This document shows, in pieces, positions 11,779 to 21,424 of a DNA stretch of 32,295 bases. Position 1 is the first letter of the stretch, and the number at the start of each line of letters is the position of its first letter. The notes beneath the pieces are model-generated. The model saw nothing but the letters and a program-made list of their open reading frames with translations. It was not told the origin of the DNA and made no database searches. Source of the stretch: a bacterium (lineage in GTDB: Bacteria > UBA8248); the NCBI GenBank assembly GCA_030922375.1, contig JAVEPB010000266.1:1-32295 (forward strand). The letters run 5' to 3'. Made by a program: the position numbers and the translations under genes.

Positions 11779-13428
11779 ATGGAAAAAAATGCAATTCTTG
11801 CCGCAGCCTTATCGATCGCTGTTCTTGTTGCCTGGGAGTATTTTTACATCCGCCCCCAGCAGGAAAAAAATCTCGAGAAAAAACAGCGAATCGCGAAAAG
11901 CATAGCGGCGAAGAAACCGAAACAGCCGGCCGCCGCCACTCCCCTCTCTTCGCCGGCAGCCAGTCCCTCCGTGCCAAGCCAGCCCGCGGCCGAACAGGCC
12001 GCGCCTGAGGTCGGAGCTCCGGACGAAAGGCGCGTTGTGGTTGACGTGGGCCCGGCCGTATTCGAGTTCACCAACCGGGGCGCCGGCATGGTGTCCGCGC
12101 GGCTGAACAAGTATCTGACCGACAAAACCAAACAGCCGATTGAGTTAATCGTGGGATCAAGCCCCTCCGTCCGTCCGCTATTTTTGATGGGGGGAGACGC
12201 GGCCCTGAGGCTGAACAAAGCCACCTACCGCGTGGTGGGCGGCGATCTTGCTCTCTCGCCCACGAATCCGGAGGGCAGGGTCAGTTTCGTCTATCGCGAC
12301 GCCACGGGCCTGGCGGCGGAGAAGACGTTTGTTTTTCGCTACGACAGCTACACGATAGGCACTACGCTTCAGGTGGAGTTTCCCGGCGCGCCCAAGCCCA
12401 TCGGCATCTCGTGGGCGCCCCGCCTGGGCGGGAGCGGCGGAAACAACTACGGCGGCATAGTCGAAGGGCCGATGAGTTTTGTCGGGGAGGATCTTGAATA
12501 CGACGCCCCGGAAACGGGAAAGCCCGTGGTTCGGGGCGGAGGAACCAAGTGGCTGGGCATTCAGTCCAAATATTTTCTCGCGGCCCTGATTCCCCGTGGC
12601 GGGGACGGCCGGTCGGAGGTTCGGCTGTTGGGCGGAAGCGGCGAAGACAAAAGCTTCGCGACCATCGTCCCGCTTCCCCTCAAACAAAAAACCGCGGCCG
12701 CGCTCGACATCTACGTGGGCCCCAAGGAAACGCAGAGACTCAAGAAGCTGAACGCCAGCCTCGAAGAGGCGCTTGATTACGGGATGTTCGCCTTTATCGC
12801 GAAACCCCTCATGTACGTTCTTCGCCTCTCCCACTCGGCAACGGGCAATTGGGGCGTCGCCATTATTTTGCTCACCATCCTGATCAAGCTTGTTTTCTAC
12901 CCCCTTACGCAGGTGAGCATGCGCAACATGCGCAACATGCAAAAGCTTCAGCCCAAAATGACCCAACTCAAGGAAATATATAAAGACGACAAAAACAAAA
13001 TGAACCAGGAGGTAATGGCTCTTTACAAGGAAAACAAAGTCAATCCAATGATGGGTTGCCTTCCGATGGTGATTCAAATCCCCGTATTTTTCGGGCTTTA
13101 TAATGCCCTTTTGGTTTCTATCGAACTCCACCAGGCTCCGTTTTTTTGGTGGATAACGGACCTTTCCAAGCAGGACCCGTTTCATGTGTTCACGATTCTC
13201 ATGGGCCTGTCGATGTTCCTGCAACAAAAAATGACCCCGACCTCGGCCGATCCCTCCCAGGCCAAAATGATGATGTTCATGCCCGTCATCTTTACGGGGA
13301 TGTTTGTTTATTATCCGGTGCCGGTTGGCCTGGTGATTTATTGGTTTATGAACAACGCGCTTTCCATCGTTCAGCAATATTTCGTCAACAGGTCCGTAAC
13401 GCCCCCAAAACTTGCCGAAGAAAACTAG
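11779..13428 (+). CDS. yidC: Membrane protein insertase YidC (Oxa1 family)
   Basis: 549 aa, close to E. coli YidC (548). It starts MEKNAILAAALSIAVLVAWEYFY, the N-terminal membrane anchor of Gram-negative YidC. A Lys-rich and then Ala/Pro-rich linker follows (about 30-75), and the periplasmic beta-sandwich domain covers about 80-335. The conserved insertase core lies in the C-terminal 210 residues: NWGVAIILLTILIKLVFYPLT, MRNMQKLQPKMTQLKEIYKDDK, VNPMMGCLPMVIQIPVFFGLYNAL, and late helices ending VIYWFMNNALSIVQQYFVNR. It inserts membrane proteins on its own or with SecYEG. The usual jag/khpB gene does not follow; a methyltransferase gene does. Confidence 0.96.
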   Translation: MEKNAILAAALSIAVLVAWEYFYIRPQQEKNLEKKQRIAKSIAAKKPKQPAAATPLSSPAASPSVPSQPAAEQAAPEVGAPDERRVVVDVGPAVFEFTNRGAGMVSARLNKYLTDKTKQPIELIVGSSPSVRPLFLMGGDAALRLNKATYRVVGGDLALSPTNPEGRVSFVYRDATGLAAEKTFVFRYDSYTIGTTLQVEFPGAPKPIGISWAPRLGGSGGNNYGGIVEGPMSFVGEDLEYDAPETGKPVVRGGGTKWLGIQSKYFLAALIPRGGDGRSEVRLLGGSGEDKSFATIVPLPLKQKTAAALDIYVGPKETQRLKKLNASLEEALDYGMFAFIAKPLMYVLRLSHSATGNWGVAIILLTILIKLVFYPLTQVSMRNMRNMQKLQPKMTQLKEIYKDDKNKMNQEVMALYKENKVNPMMGCLPMVIQIPVFFGLYNALLVSIELHQAPFFWWITDLSKQDPFHVFTILMGLSMFLQQKMTPTSADPSQAKMMMFMPVIFTGMFVYYPVPVGLVIYWFMNNALSIVQQYFVNRSVTPPKLAEEN

Positions 13429-13447
13429 AACGCGCCAACCCTGGGTC

Positions 13448-14074
13448 ATGCCGCCGAGCCGGATGCGCCTGTTGGTCAGCGACCAGCGCCGCAGGATAAT
13501 GCCCCCGGCAAAAACGCTTCGTGCCCTCGGCCTGCGCCGGGGGATGACCATGCTGGACGCGGGGTGCGGCCCGGGCTTTTTCTGCATGCCGGCCTGCCGG
13601 ATTGTCGGAAAGGACGGCATCGTTCTTGTGTGCGATACCTCGCCGCCGATGCTTCGGGAGCTTCGGGCGCAAAAGAAAAGGCTTGGGCTGAGAAATTTAC
13701 ACATCAGAAAATCCAGCGATCCGAAAATTCCGTTTTCCGACGGATGCGCAGATTTTGCGATGCTTGGTTTTGTTCTCCATGAAACGGCGACGCCGGAAGC
13801 GTTAATGGGCGAAGTCCGCCGGACGCTACGTCCGGGTGGACGGGTGATAGTTGCGGAATGGCACCCCAGAACCACGGAATACGGCCCGCCTCTTTGGTGT
13901 CGCCTGAGCGTCCGGGAAACGAGAAGAATTGTTCGCGGCTCGGATCTTTTGGTGGACCGGGACTGGAGCTTCGATGACGACACCTACTTCGTTATGGCGC
14001 ACCGCAAAGGCGCGGCCGGACAGCACGGACTCGCATTTCAGGCGGCCGAGACAATCACGAGACGCAAGACCTGA
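13448..14074 (+). CDS. Class I SAM-dependent methyltransferase
   Basis: 208 aa from the ATG at 13448-13450. An upstream TTG at 13412 overlapping the yidC end would add 12 residues, and an ATG at 13463 would remove 5; none has a strong ribosome binding site. Motif I is clear (MTMLDAGCGPGFFCMPA), followed by the acidic strand IVLVCDTSPPML (motif II) and later ADFAMLGFVLHETATPEALMGEVRRTLRPGGRVIVAEWHP, the post-motif region typical of UbiE/Methyltransf_11-like enzymes. The substrate is not evident. It occupies the place where jag often lies and is 12 nt upstream of the SDR gene, so the two probably share a transcript. Confidence 0.85.
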   Translation: MPPSRMRLLVSDQRRRIMPPAKTLRALGLRRGMTMLDAGCGPGFFCMPACRIVGKDGIVLVCDTSPPMLRELRAQKKRLGLRNLHIRKSSDPKIPFSDGCADFAMLGFVLHETATPEALMGEVRRTLRPGGRVIVAEWHPRTTEYGPPLWCRLSVRETRRIVRGSDLLVDRDWSFDDDTYFVMAHRKGAAGQHGLAFQAAETITRRKT

Positions 14075-14086
14075 TCCGGAGGGGAA

Positions 14087-14848
14087 ATGAACGAAAGATC
14101 GTCCATCAAAGATCATGTGGCAGTTGTCACCGGCGGCGCGGCGGGAATCGGCGAGGCCGTGGTTGGCCGGTTTGCCGTTGAGGGCGCCAGGGTCGCGGTT
14201 GTGGACAAAGACCCCGACAAGGGAAATTCGATTGCCGAAAAAATCAAGGCCGACGGCGCGGACGCCATTTTTGTGCGGGCGGATGTCACGTCGGCCCCCG
14301 AGACAAAAGAGGCTTTTCGCCAGGCCCTGGAGCGATGGGGGAAGGTCGAAATTCTCGTGAATTGCGCGGGCGGTTTTTTCGAAACCCACGCCATCGAAGA
14401 TCAGAAAGAAGAGGACTGGGACGCCGTTCTCGCCTGGAACCTGAAAAGCGTTTTTCTGTGCTGCAGGGAAGCCGCACCGGCCATGAAAAAAGAGGGTTAC
14501 GGGAGAATCGTCAACATATCCTCGCAGGCAGGCCGCACGGGAATTCTCGAGACGGCGCTTCATTACGGGGCGGCGAAGGCGGGCATTCTGGGGCTCACCC
14601 GGCGGCTGTCGGTTGAACTCGCCCCGCATGGAATTACGGTAAACGCGGTTGCGCCGGGCGTCGTGCTTTCACCCCGGGTGGCGGAAATGCACAAAGACAG
14701 GCTCCCAGAAATCAACAAAACCATTCCGATGGCCAGGCCGGGCGGCGCGGAAGAGATCGCGGACGGCATCTGGTACCTCTCGACACCGGGGTCAAGCTAC
14801 ATCACGGGCGTAACGCTCGACATCAACGGCGGCCGCTGGATGACCTGA
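14087..14848 (+). CDS. Short-chain dehydrogenase/reductase (FabG-like)
   Basis: 253 aa from the ATG at 14087-14089 with GGAGG close upstream. Classical SDR layout: cofactor motif TGGAAGIG (15-22), NCAGG, Ser146 in NISSQAG, and Tyr160 and Lys164 in HYGAAKAG, plus a C-terminal SSYITGVTLDINGG. Asp41 in VAVVDKDPDKG after the second strand points to NAD rather than NADP, but this is only a rule of thumb. FabG-type oxoacyl reductases and sugar or alcohol dehydrogenases share these motifs, so the substrate is open. It is probably co-transcribed with the upstream methyltransferase and convergent with galT. Confidence 0.9.
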   Translation: MNERSSIKDHVAVVTGGAAGIGEAVVGRFAVEGARVAVVDKDPDKGNSIAEKIKADGADAIFVRADVTSAPETKEAFRQALERWGKVEILVNCAGGFFETHAIEDQKEEDWDAVLAWNLKSVFLCCREAAPAMKKEGYGRIVNISSQAGRTGILETALHYGAAKAGILGLTRRLSVELAPHGITVNAVAPGVVLSPRVAEMHKDRLPEINKTIPMARPGGAEEIADGIWYLSTPGSSYITGVTLDINGGRWMT

Positions 14849-14871
14849 GCTATTGTCTGCGGAGCCCGGTC

Positions 14872-15885
14872 CTAGGTGGGGTTTCGCGCGTCCGCGGCCC
14901 GCAAGCTTTCCGCCGCCCTTTCCGGCAACGTCTCGTTAATGTGCATTCCGCTCCCGAGTTCAAGGCCGGCCAGGACCGTCAAGCGGGGGATGATTTCGAT
15001 CCGCCAGCAGTGGGCGGCGGGGGACTCCCCCGGCCCGAGACGGGTTTCGATATGAAAAAAGGCGTTGAGGGGCGGATCGCCCAGAAGGTCTTTGATTCGC
15101 CTGAGCGAACGGGCGAAGGCGGTCCCGGCTGCCGCGATCGCCCCGGGCGGCGAGACGGCGAAGCTGTTTTGAGGGGGCCACGGAACAATTGTTGTTTGAT
15201 AGGGAAAGCGGGAGGCGAAGGGGCAATAAACCAGGGCGCCGTTGTCGCCGGTTTTGACAATCCGGGAGCCCTGCCTGAGTTCCCACCGGCCTGTTTCCTC
15301 GGCGAGGGAATGCCCGTTTTCACGATAAAAACGCTCGGCAATTTGCCGCTCGATGGCAAGGTTGGCCGGGAGAGCGGGGGTCGCGATGACCTGTAGGTGG
15401 GAGTGCTCGATTGAAGCGCCAGCAGGCGCACCGTGGTTTTTAAACGGCAAGACCGCCCGAACGGAGGGGATCTCGAACAAAGCGCGCACCCGGCGCTGGA
15501 GCATCGAGAGAACCTGGACGGAATGTTCGTCTGGCAGGTCGGCCAAGCCCCGGAGGTGATCGAACGAGTCGATGATTACCTCGTGGCCGCCGCCGCCGGC
15601 CATGAGTCCGAAAAGGTCCCCCCTTTCTTCCGTCAGCGCTTCAACGGAAACGGCCGGAAATTTGTTGGCGACCACACGGACCCGCCAAGAAGGCCGATCG
15701 CCCGCCTCTCCGATCCTGTCGATTTCGGGCGGCGTTTTTTCCTCGCTGCCCCGGCAAAACGGACAATCCTCTTTGGGCGCCGCAGGTGTCGCGGGCGAGC
15801 GGGCGGCGTCCCGGGGCCGGTTGGCCCTTTCCGACGCAAAGAGCGTCCACCTGTCGGCATATGGGTCGCGGCGAAGTTCTGCCAT
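14872..15885 (-). CDS. galT: Galactose-1-phosphate uridylyltransferase-type protein (HIT superfamily)
   Basis: 337 aa from the ATG at 15883-15885. The family transfers a nucleotidyl group between sugar phosphates through a covalent His-nucleotide. The zinc-binding CPFC (about 41-44), NKFPAV, HEVIIDSFDH and the active-site GASIEHSHLQVIATP are present, the last with the His-x-His-x-Gln order; later HCWRIEIIPRLTVLAGLELGSGMHINETLPE is typical of the short GalT group. The tetrad reads His-Ser-His rather than the E. coli His-Pro-His, so the acceptor could differ (ADP- or UDP-sugar). No other Leloir genes are nearby. It runs against the surrounding plus-strand genes and against fork movement, which suggests later insertion. 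Confidence 0.8.
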   Translation of the reverse strand: MAELRRDPYADRWTLFASERANRPRDAARSPATPAAPKEDCPFCRGSEEKTPPEIDRIGEAGDRPSWRVRVVANKFPAVSVEALTEERGDLFGLMAGGGGHEVIIDSFDHLRGLADLPDEHSVQVLSMLQRRVRALFEIPSVRAVLPFKNHGAPAGASIEHSHLQVIATPALPANLAIERQIAERFYRENGHSLAEETGRWELRQGSRIVKTGDNGALVYCPFASRFPYQTTIVPWPPQNSFAVSPPGAIAAAGTAFARSLRRIKDLLGDPPLNAFFHIETRLGPGESPAAHCWRIEIIPRLTVLAGLELGSGMHINETLPERAAESLRAADARNPT

Positions 15886-15890
15886 ATAAT
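15885..15890 (+). promoter_or_regulatory. Perfect -10 element (TATAAT) upstream of mnmE
   Basis: A consensus TATAAT that overlaps the first base of the galT start codon and lies 48 nt upstream of mnmE. No good -35 is seen 16-18 nt upstream. galT and mnmE are divergent with 53 nt between them, so their control probably overlaps. Confidence 0.35.
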
Positions 15891-15938
15891 CCCCACGAGC
15901 GCGTGGAAAGATTCACCATACAAAACTTGAGGACGGTG

Positions 15939-17381
15939 ATGCCAACATATTCCGGTGGACTGGAGGACCTTTTGTACGGGGACACCATCGCCGCGCTTTC
16001 TTCGGCTCCCGGAAGGGGAGCTATCGCCGTCGTTCGCCTGAGCGGGGCCGAAACCGAAAAAGTTGTGCGTAAGATTTTTCGTCCGAAGGATTCCGAAGAG
16101 AAATTCGAGAATCGAAAATTTCGCGTGGGAAGGTTTGTGGGGGCGGACGGCGAGGCGTTTGACGAAGGAATGGCCGTTATGATTTTCGGCCCGGGTTCCT
16201 ATACGGGTGAAAATATGGCCGAGCTTTACTGCCACGGGGGCCCTGGGATCGTGCGGGCCCTTCTTGTGGCGACCAGCGAAGCGGGGGCCCGGCCGGCCGG
16301 GCCGGGGGAGTTTACGAAAAGAGCGTTTCTCGCAGGGAAAATCGATCTTCTGCAGTGCGAATCGGTCGCGGACCTGGTTTCGGCCGAGACCCGGCGCGCG
16401 GCCCAGGCGGCGCTTTCGCATCTTGATAGCGGCCTTTCAAAAGCCCTTGAATCTATATGGGAAAATATTGTCGAGGCGGGGGCGCATCTTGAGGCGGCAA
16501 TTGATTTTCCCGATGAGTTTGAGCCTGGAGCGGGCCCGACCGTCCAGGGAAAACCAATGGACGAGAAAGAACTCGCCCGGCGATTTATGGAAATCAGGGA
16601 TGCGCTCGAGGGGCTTGAAAAAACCTACGATTCGGGCCGGATTCTTCGCGAGGGCGCCCGGATGGCCATTTTGGGCCGCCCGAACGCGGGCAAGTCCACC
16701 CTCCTGAATCGCCTTCTGGGAGAGGAGAGGGCCATCATGAGCCCGACCCCGGGCACAACCAGGGACACCGTCGAGGAGGTGTGTGATATCGGGGGAATTC
16801 CCGTCCGGCTGATCGACACCGCCGGCATACGGGAAACGGGCGATCCGGTTGAGCTCGAGGGAACCAAAAGAGCGCGCCGGGCCGCCGCCGCCTCGGATAT
16901 TTGTTTGGTGGTGGTGGACGCGGCGGCCGGGCCGGAAGAGGTCCGCTGGGCTAATGTCGAGTTGGGCGAATTGGACTGTCCGGTCATTGTGGTCGCGAAC
17001 AAGACAGATCTCCCTCACGCAAAGTCGCCTGATGAATCGAAATTTTCGGGTAGGGCTGCCAGCGTATGTCCCGTCTCGGCATTGACGGGCGAGGGAATCG
17101 ATAGCCTCAGGGAGGCCATGGCCTCAACCTTAATTGGAAACGAGGGAGACGGATTCGGCGGGAACCGGCTCTTCCTCGCCCGTGAGCGGCACAGTGATTT
17201 GGTGGTGAGATGCAAAAAGGCCATCGAGAGAGGAGCCGAAGGACTTACAAACAGCACGTCTCCCGAGCTCGTCGCCGTCGATTTGAACGAGGCGCAGCGG
17301 GCGCTTTCAGAGCTTTTGGGCCGAGATTACGGCCAGGCCCTTTTGGATAAAATTTTCTCCACATTTTGCATAGGAAAATGA
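15939..17381 (+). CDS. mnmE: tRNA modification GTPase MnmE
   Basis: 480 aa from the ATG at 15939-15941 (GAGGA upstream), chosen because it gives the family start ([27 protein letters not shown]); the open frame upstream overlaps galT. With MnmG it adds the carboxymethylaminomethyl (or aminomethyl) group to wobble U34 of some tRNAs. The N-terminal folate-binding domain covers about 1-120, a helical domain flanks the GTPase, and the G domain shows [20 protein letters not shown] and NKTDL. The C-terminal FCIGK carries the catalytic cysteine. mnmG follows after 79 nt. Confidence 0.96.
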   Translation: MPTYSGGLEDLLYGDTIAALSSAPGRGAIAVVRLSGAETEKVVRKIFRPKDSEEKFENRKFRVGRFVGADGEAFDEGMAVMIFGPGSYTGENMAELYCHGGPGIVRALLVATSEAGARPAGPGEFTKRAFLAGKIDLLQCESVADLVSAETRRAAQAALSHLDSGLSKALESIWENIVEAGAHLEAAIDFPDEFEPGAGPTVQGKPMDEKELARRFMEIRDALEGLEKTYDSGRILREGARMAILGRPNAGKSTLLNRLLGEERAIMSPTPGTTRDTVEEVCDIGGIPVRLIDTAGIRETGDPVELEGTKRARRAAAASDICLVVVDAAAGPEEVRWANVELGELDCPVIVVANKTDLPHAKSPDESKFSGRAASVCPVSALTGEGIDSLREAMASTLIGNEGDGFGGNRLFLARERHSDLVVRCKKAIERGAEGLTNSTSPELVAVDLNEAQRALSELLGRDYGQALLDKIFSTFCIGK

Positions 17382-17398
17382 TAGCCTTGCCCTCTTTT

Positions 17399-17414
17399 CC
17401 GATCTTCTGATCGG
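17399..17414. repeat. Perfect 6-bp hairpin in mnmE-mnmG gap
   Basis: CCGATC (17399-17404), loop TTCT, GATCGG (17409-17414), with two overlapping GATC sites in the stem. No T-run follows on either strand, so it is not a clear intrinsic terminator. It may affect mnmE mRNA stability. Confidence 0.35.
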
Positions 17415-17460
17415 CGCAGCAGCCAGAACACCAATACATTTCGGCCGGAGAAATATCCCT

Positions 17461-19377
17461 TTGAACATAAAGCATGACGTGATAGTCGTGGGTGGCGGAC
17501 ACGCCGGGTGCGAGGCCGCAATGGCGGCGGCCCGTATGGGCAAGCGGACCCTTCTCGTTACCATGAACCTCGATACGGTGGGCCTGATGTCGTGCAATCC
17601 GGCGATTGGCGGGTTGGCCAAGGGGGTGTTGGTGCGCGAAATCGACGCTCTTGGTGGTGAAATGGGGCGGGCCATCGATGCCACCGGCATCCAGTTTCGC
17701 ATGCTCAACACGAAAAAGGGCCCGGCCGTTCAAGCTCTCCGCGCCCAGGCCGACAAGCAGATGTATCGACTTCACATTAAACAGGCCGCGGAAAACCAGC
17801 CGGGCCTTTTTTTAAAGCAAGGCTCATTAGCCTGTCTTTTGATTGAAAACAACAAGGTGGTTGGCGTGGAGACGCGACTCGGGGAAAAATATCTTGCCCC
17901 GGCCGTTATTTTGACGCCGGGGACATTTACGGGCGCGATACTGCACTTCGGAGACAGGAGAGTTGAGGGAGGCCGGGCCGGCGAGGCCGCCTCGAAGGGG
18001 CTTACCGGCCAGCTTGCGGAGCTTGGCTTCAGAATCGGCAGAATGAAGACCGGAACCCCGCCACGGCTCGACGGGAAGTCGATCGAATATGGTGCGTTAA
18101 AGGTCCAGCCCGGCGACGAGCCTCCCCTCCCGTTTTCGTTCCGGACAAAAGAGATTACGCAAACGCAAATCCCCTGCCACATTACCTACACAAATGAAAA
18201 ATCACATGCCTTGATTCGCGAAAACATTGATCGGGCCCCGATGTATAACGGCCAAATCGAAGGAACCGGGGTAAGGTACTGCCCCAGCATCGAGGATAAA
18301 ATCATGCGCTTTCCGGACAAGGAGGCGCACCAGATATTTCTCGAGCCGGAAGGCCGAAATACCCGGGAAGTCTATGTAAATGGGCTTTCCACCAGCCTTC
18401 CCGTCGATGTTCAGCTGGGCGTAATCAGAACCATCGAGGGACTTGAGAGGGCGGAAATGATGCGCCCCGGCTATGCGGTTGAGTACGATTACGTGGACCC
18501 GACCGAGCTGAACCCGGGCCTGATGACCAAGCGGGTGGACGGTCTTTTTCATGCGGGCCAGATAAACGGGACAACCGGCTACGAGGAGGCCGCCGCCCAG
18601 GGAATTATGGCCGGCATCAACGCGGCCCGTTTCGTGGGCGGAGAGGAGCCGATCGTCCTCGGGCGGGAGCAAGCCTATATCGGGGTGTTGATTGACGACC
18701 TGGTGACCAAGGGGGTTCAAGAGCCCTACCGCATGTTCACCAGCCGGGCGGAACACCGCCTCAACCTTCGGCACGACAACGCCGACGCGCGGCTGATGGG
18801 GTTGGGGCGCAAGGTGGGCTCGCTCGACGAGAGGGCCTATGACGAAAGTTTCGAAAAGTCGCGGAAATGCTCAGAAATAATTGAATATATTGAAGTTACG
18901 AACATTAACCCAAAAGATGACATTGCCGCCCTGCTCGAGGGCTCCGGTTCGACCTCTCCTCGCAAAACATTGAAACTAGGTGATTTATTGCGCCGACCCG
19001 AGATGACACCCGAGCTGGCGGCCCGCGCGGACAATCTGATGGGCGGCTGCTTTCGAGACAAGTGGGAAGAGCTCGACAATGAAGCCCGCCGCTTTGTCCT
19101 CGCCGAAATCAAGTATAAAGACTATTTTAAGCGCGAAACCAGGCAGGTCGCTGCATTGCGCGCCGCCGATCGCGTCCGGATTCCAGACACTTTCTCCTAT
19201 GGCAACGTGAAGAACCTGACCGCGGAGGTGCGCCAGCGCCTGGAGGAGATCCGCCCCAAAACCCTCGGACAGGCAGCGCGCATTTCGGGAGTAACCCCCG
19301 CCGCGGCTACCGTCCTCGAATTCCACCTCCGCCGGGCAGCCGCTTCCGCAACCGGCGGTACGCAGGAACAAGAATAA
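17461..19377 (+). CDS. mnmG: tRNA uridine-5-carboxymethylaminomethyl modification enzyme MnmG (GidA)
   Basis: 638 aa from a TTG at 17461-17463 with GGAG about 10 nt upstream. MnmG is the FAD-dependent partner of MnmE in U34 tRNA modification. The FAD-binding [10 protein letters not shown] (about 11-20) is followed by the family signatures [38 protein letters not shown], and further on [35 protein letters not shown] and [20 protein letters not shown]. The C-terminal helical domain ends in [20 protein letters not shown]. The length is typical. rsmG, usually next, is absent; parS-like sites and parA follow instead. Confidence 0.96.
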   Translation: MNIKHDVIVVGGGHAGCEAAMAAARMGKRTLLVTMNLDTVGLMSCNPAIGGLAKGVLVREIDALGGEMGRAIDATGIQFRMLNTKKGPAVQALRAQADKQMYRLHIKQAAENQPGLFLKQGSLACLLIENNKVVGVETRLGEKYLAPAVILTPGTFTGAILHFGDRRVEGGRAGEAASKGLTGQLAELGFRIGRMKTGTPPRLDGKSIEYGALKVQPGDEPPLPFSFRTKEITQTQIPCHITYTNEKSHALIRENIDRAPMYNGQIEGTGVRYCPSIEDKIMRFPDKEAHQIFLEPEGRNTREVYVNGLSTSLPVDVQLGVIRTIEGLERAEMMRPGYAVEYDYVDPTELNPGLMTKRVDGLFHAGQINGTTGYEEAAAQGIMAGINAARFVGGEEPIVLGREQAYIGVLIDDLVTKGVQEPYRMFTSRAEHRLNLRHDNADARLMGLGRKVGSLDERAYDESFEKSRKCSEIIEYIEVTNINPKDDIAALLEGSGSTSPRKTLKLGDLLRRPEMTPELAARADNLMGGCFRDKWEELDNEARRFVLAEIKYKDYFKRETRQVAALRAADRVRIPDTFSYGNVKNLTAEVRQRLEEIRPKTLGQAARISGVTPAAATVLEFHLRRAAASATGGTQEQE

Positions 19378-19477
19378 CCGCCACCTGTTCCGGCCCATCG
19401 AGAGCCCGCCCCGCCTATTCCGAAAAGCCCTCCCGCCATTCCTTGCTCCTTTCAATGGGAGAGCATTTTCGATGATT

Positions 19478-19493
19478 TGTTCCACATGAAACA
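19478..19493. promoter_or_regulatory. parS-like ParB nucleation site 1
   Basis: TGTTCCACATGAAACA differs from the conserved bacterial 16-bp parS palindrome TGTTTCACGTGAAACA at two positions (C for T at 5, A for G at 9). It lies 104 nt upstream of parA, 16 bp before a second site. Confidence 0.6.
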
Positions 19494-19509
19494 ATTTTCA
19501 ATTTTTTCG

Positions 19510-19525
19510 GGTTTCACGTGGAACA
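19510..19525. promoter_or_regulatory. parS-like ParB nucleation site 2
   Basis: GGTTTCACGTGGAACA matches TGTTTCACGTGGAACA except for the first base and keeps the central CACGTG core. Paired with the first site it forms a compact centromere-like region directly upstream of parAB. Binding there could also repress parA. Confidence 0.7.
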
Positions 19526-19596
19526 AAACCTTGAATTTCGTTTGTTGCTGTGCGAAGCTCTTGAAAATGTAAATCACTACTCTAATTTCCCGGGAA

Positions 19597-20439
19597 ATGA
19601 TGCAAGAAAAAACACTCACCCCCCAATCGCCGGTTTCCGGAACCCGGGAAAACAGCTCGCCGGGTTGCCGTGTCATTGCCGTAGTTAACCAAAAAGGAGG
19701 GGTGGGGAAGACCACCACATCCGTCAATCTTTCTGCCTGCGTGGCCGTAGCCGACAAGCCCACCCTCCTGGTCGATCTCGATCCCCAATCCAACGCCACG
19801 AGCGCCTTCGGCATTTCGGCCGACGATTCCGCCCTTTACCGGTCGCTTGTTCTGGGCGATCCGCTAGGCCGCGAATTCATACAAGATACTGAAATCAAAA
19901 GACTTAAAATAGTTCCATCCTCCGTTGACCTGGTCGGGGCGGAGCTTGAACTGGCGGATGTCGATAACCGGACAGGCCGCCTGAAGGCGTCTCTTGAGCC
20001 TTACAAAAAATACTTTCGTTATATTTTCGTTGACTGTCCCCCCTCCTTGAGTCTGCTCACCCTGAACGCCCTCAAGGCCGCCGACGAGATCCTGATACCC
20101 ATCCAGGCCGAGTATTTTGCTCTTGAGGGCCTGGCACGGCTTATCAAAACAGTCGATCGCGTCCGTGGGTCGATCCATCCGGGCCTTCGTCTTGGGGGAA
20201 TTGTTTTGACGATGTACGACGCGCGGACCAACCTTTCCAGGCAGGTCGGCGAGGATCTTCGCTCCCACATGCCGGACCTTGTTTACCGGGTGGCGATTCC
20301 GCGAAGCGTTCGTCTGGCCGAGGCCCCGAGCCACGGAAGACCGATAATCGCTTATGATATTTCTTCCTCGGGCGCACAGGCCTACCTCGCGATGGCCAGG
20401 GAGTTTCTGATGCGCGTGGAATTGAAAGGACACGAATAA
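19597..20439 (+). CDS. parA: Chromosome partitioning ATPase ParA (Soj)
   Basis: 280 aa from the ATG at 19597-19599 (a second ATG follows at once). The deviant Walker A motif KGGVGKTT lies at about 33-40 (VVNQKGGVGKTTTSVNLSA), followed by LVDLDPQSNATSAFG and VDCPPSLSLLTLNAL (Walker B region), then the nucleotide-sensing stretch PIQAEYFALEGLARL and LTMYDARTNLSRQV. The N-terminal 20 residues before the core are an unstructured Ser/Pro-rich extension. ParA binds DNA as an ATP dimer and pulls ParB-parS complexes apart. It overlaps parB by 1 nt (TAATG), implying coupled translation. Confidence 0.96.
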   Translation: MMQEKTLTPQSPVSGTRENSSPGCRVIAVVNQKGGVGKTTTSVNLSACVAVADKPTLLVDLDPQSNATSAFGISADDSALYRSLVLGDPLGREFIQDTEIKRLKIVPSSVDLVGAELELADVDNRTGRLKASLEPYKKYFRYIFVDCPPSLSLLTLNALKAADEILIPIQAEYFALEGLARLIKTVDRVRGSIHPGLRLGGIVLTMYDARTNLSRQVGEDLRSHMPDLVYRVAIPRSVRLAEAPSHGRPIIAYDISSSGAQAYLAMAREFLMRVELKGHE

Positions 20440-21377
20440 TGGCGACGGCAAAAAAAAGAGGACTTGGCCGCGGGCTCGATGCTCTTTTGTCGGCGGACAC
20501 GGACGCGGCGCCCCCGGCGGCGCACGCAATGAAGCCCGATCCGGACCGCGCATCGCCGACCGAGCCCGACGGGAGTCGCATCATTCAGGTGTCGATCGAT
20601 CGTCTTCAGCCTGGCGTTCACCAGCCGCGAGTAGAGTTTGACGATGACGAGTTGGGAGAGCTGGCCGAATCCGTCCGTCGTCACGGCGTGCTCCAGCCGA
20701 TCCTCGTGAATCCCTCCGGCAACGGATATCAGATTGTCGCCGGGGAGCGGCGTTGGCGGGCGGCCCGGATGGCGGGCCTCCCCGAAGTGCCTGCAATCCT
20801 CATCAACGCGGCGGCGGAGGATTCACTGGAAATCGCCGTGATCGAAAATATTCAGCGCTCCGATCTGAACCCGATGGAGGAAGCCGCCGCCTACGAAAGC
20901 ATGATGGTGCGCCTCGCCCTTACCCAGGAAGAGGTTGCCGCCCGTGTCGGGAAAGACCGCTCCACGGTGGCCAACTATATACGCCTGCTCCGGCTGCCCG
21001 CCTCGGTTCAGGAGATCGTGGCCGCCGGAGATTTGTCCATGGGCCACGCACGCGCCCTTTTGGCCCTTCGCGAGGAAGAGGAAATCCTGAAACTTGCCCG
21101 GGTGGCGGAAAAATCCGGCCTTTCGGTGCGCCAGCTCGAGAGCCGGGTTCGAAAGGTGCTTGCGGGTCCGGCGGCCAAAAGAGGAAGATACGCGGTATCT
21201 TCCCAGGAAGAGGGCCCCACCGGGCCGCAAGCGGTATTCCTTCGCGAAATCGGCGATCGTCTGCGCGGGACATTGGGAACCAAGGTGCTGATTCATGGCG
21301 ACGAGAAAAAGGGACAGGTGGTTATCGAATATTACTCGGCCGAGATTCTTGAGGGCATACTGGATAGGCTTTCGTAA
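20439..21377 (+). CDS. parB: Chromosome partitioning protein ParB (Spo0J)
   Basis: 312 aa, starting within the parA stop. It opens with GLGRGLDALL, the ParA-contact region of chromosomal ParBs. The CTP-binding domain shows QIVAGERRWRAARMAGLPEVPAI and AVIENIQRSDLNPMEEA. A helix-turn-helix for parS follows (LTQEEVAARVGKDRSTVANYIRLLRLP), then SMGHARALLAL and a C-terminal dimerisation segment. ParB loads at parS, spreads as a CTP-dependent clamp and recruits SMC. It is 47 nt upstream of the bactofilin gene. Confidence 0.96.
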   Translation: MATAKKRGLGRGLDALLSADTDAAPPAAHAMKPDPDRASPTEPDGSRIIQVSIDRLQPGVHQPRVEFDDDELGELAESVRRHGVLQPILVNPSGNGYQIVAGERRWRAARMAGLPEVPAILINAAAEDSLEIAVIENIQRSDLNPMEEAAAYESMMVRLALTQEEVAARVGKDRSTVANYIRLLRLPASVQEIVAAGDLSMGHARALLALREEEEILKLARVAEKSGLSVRQLESRVRKVLAGPAAKRGRYAVSSQEEGPTGPQAVFLREIGDRLRGTLGTKVLIHGDEKKGQVVIEYYSAEILEGILDRLS

Positions 21378-21424
21378 AACGCGTCCCCCTGAAAACTATT
21401 TGACCGGTTAGCGGAGGAAAATTA

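Noticed and set aside
12178-13983. Long minus-strand open frame (601 codons) antisense to yidC
   Set aside because: It covers a well-supported yidC and methyltransferase on the other strand, has no recognisable domain and is rich in His/Arg, as expected of a shadow frame in GC-rich DNA.
17399-17414. Hairpin between mnmE and mnmG as an intrinsic terminator
   Set aside because: The stem is perfect but no T-run follows on either strand; kept only as a repeat.
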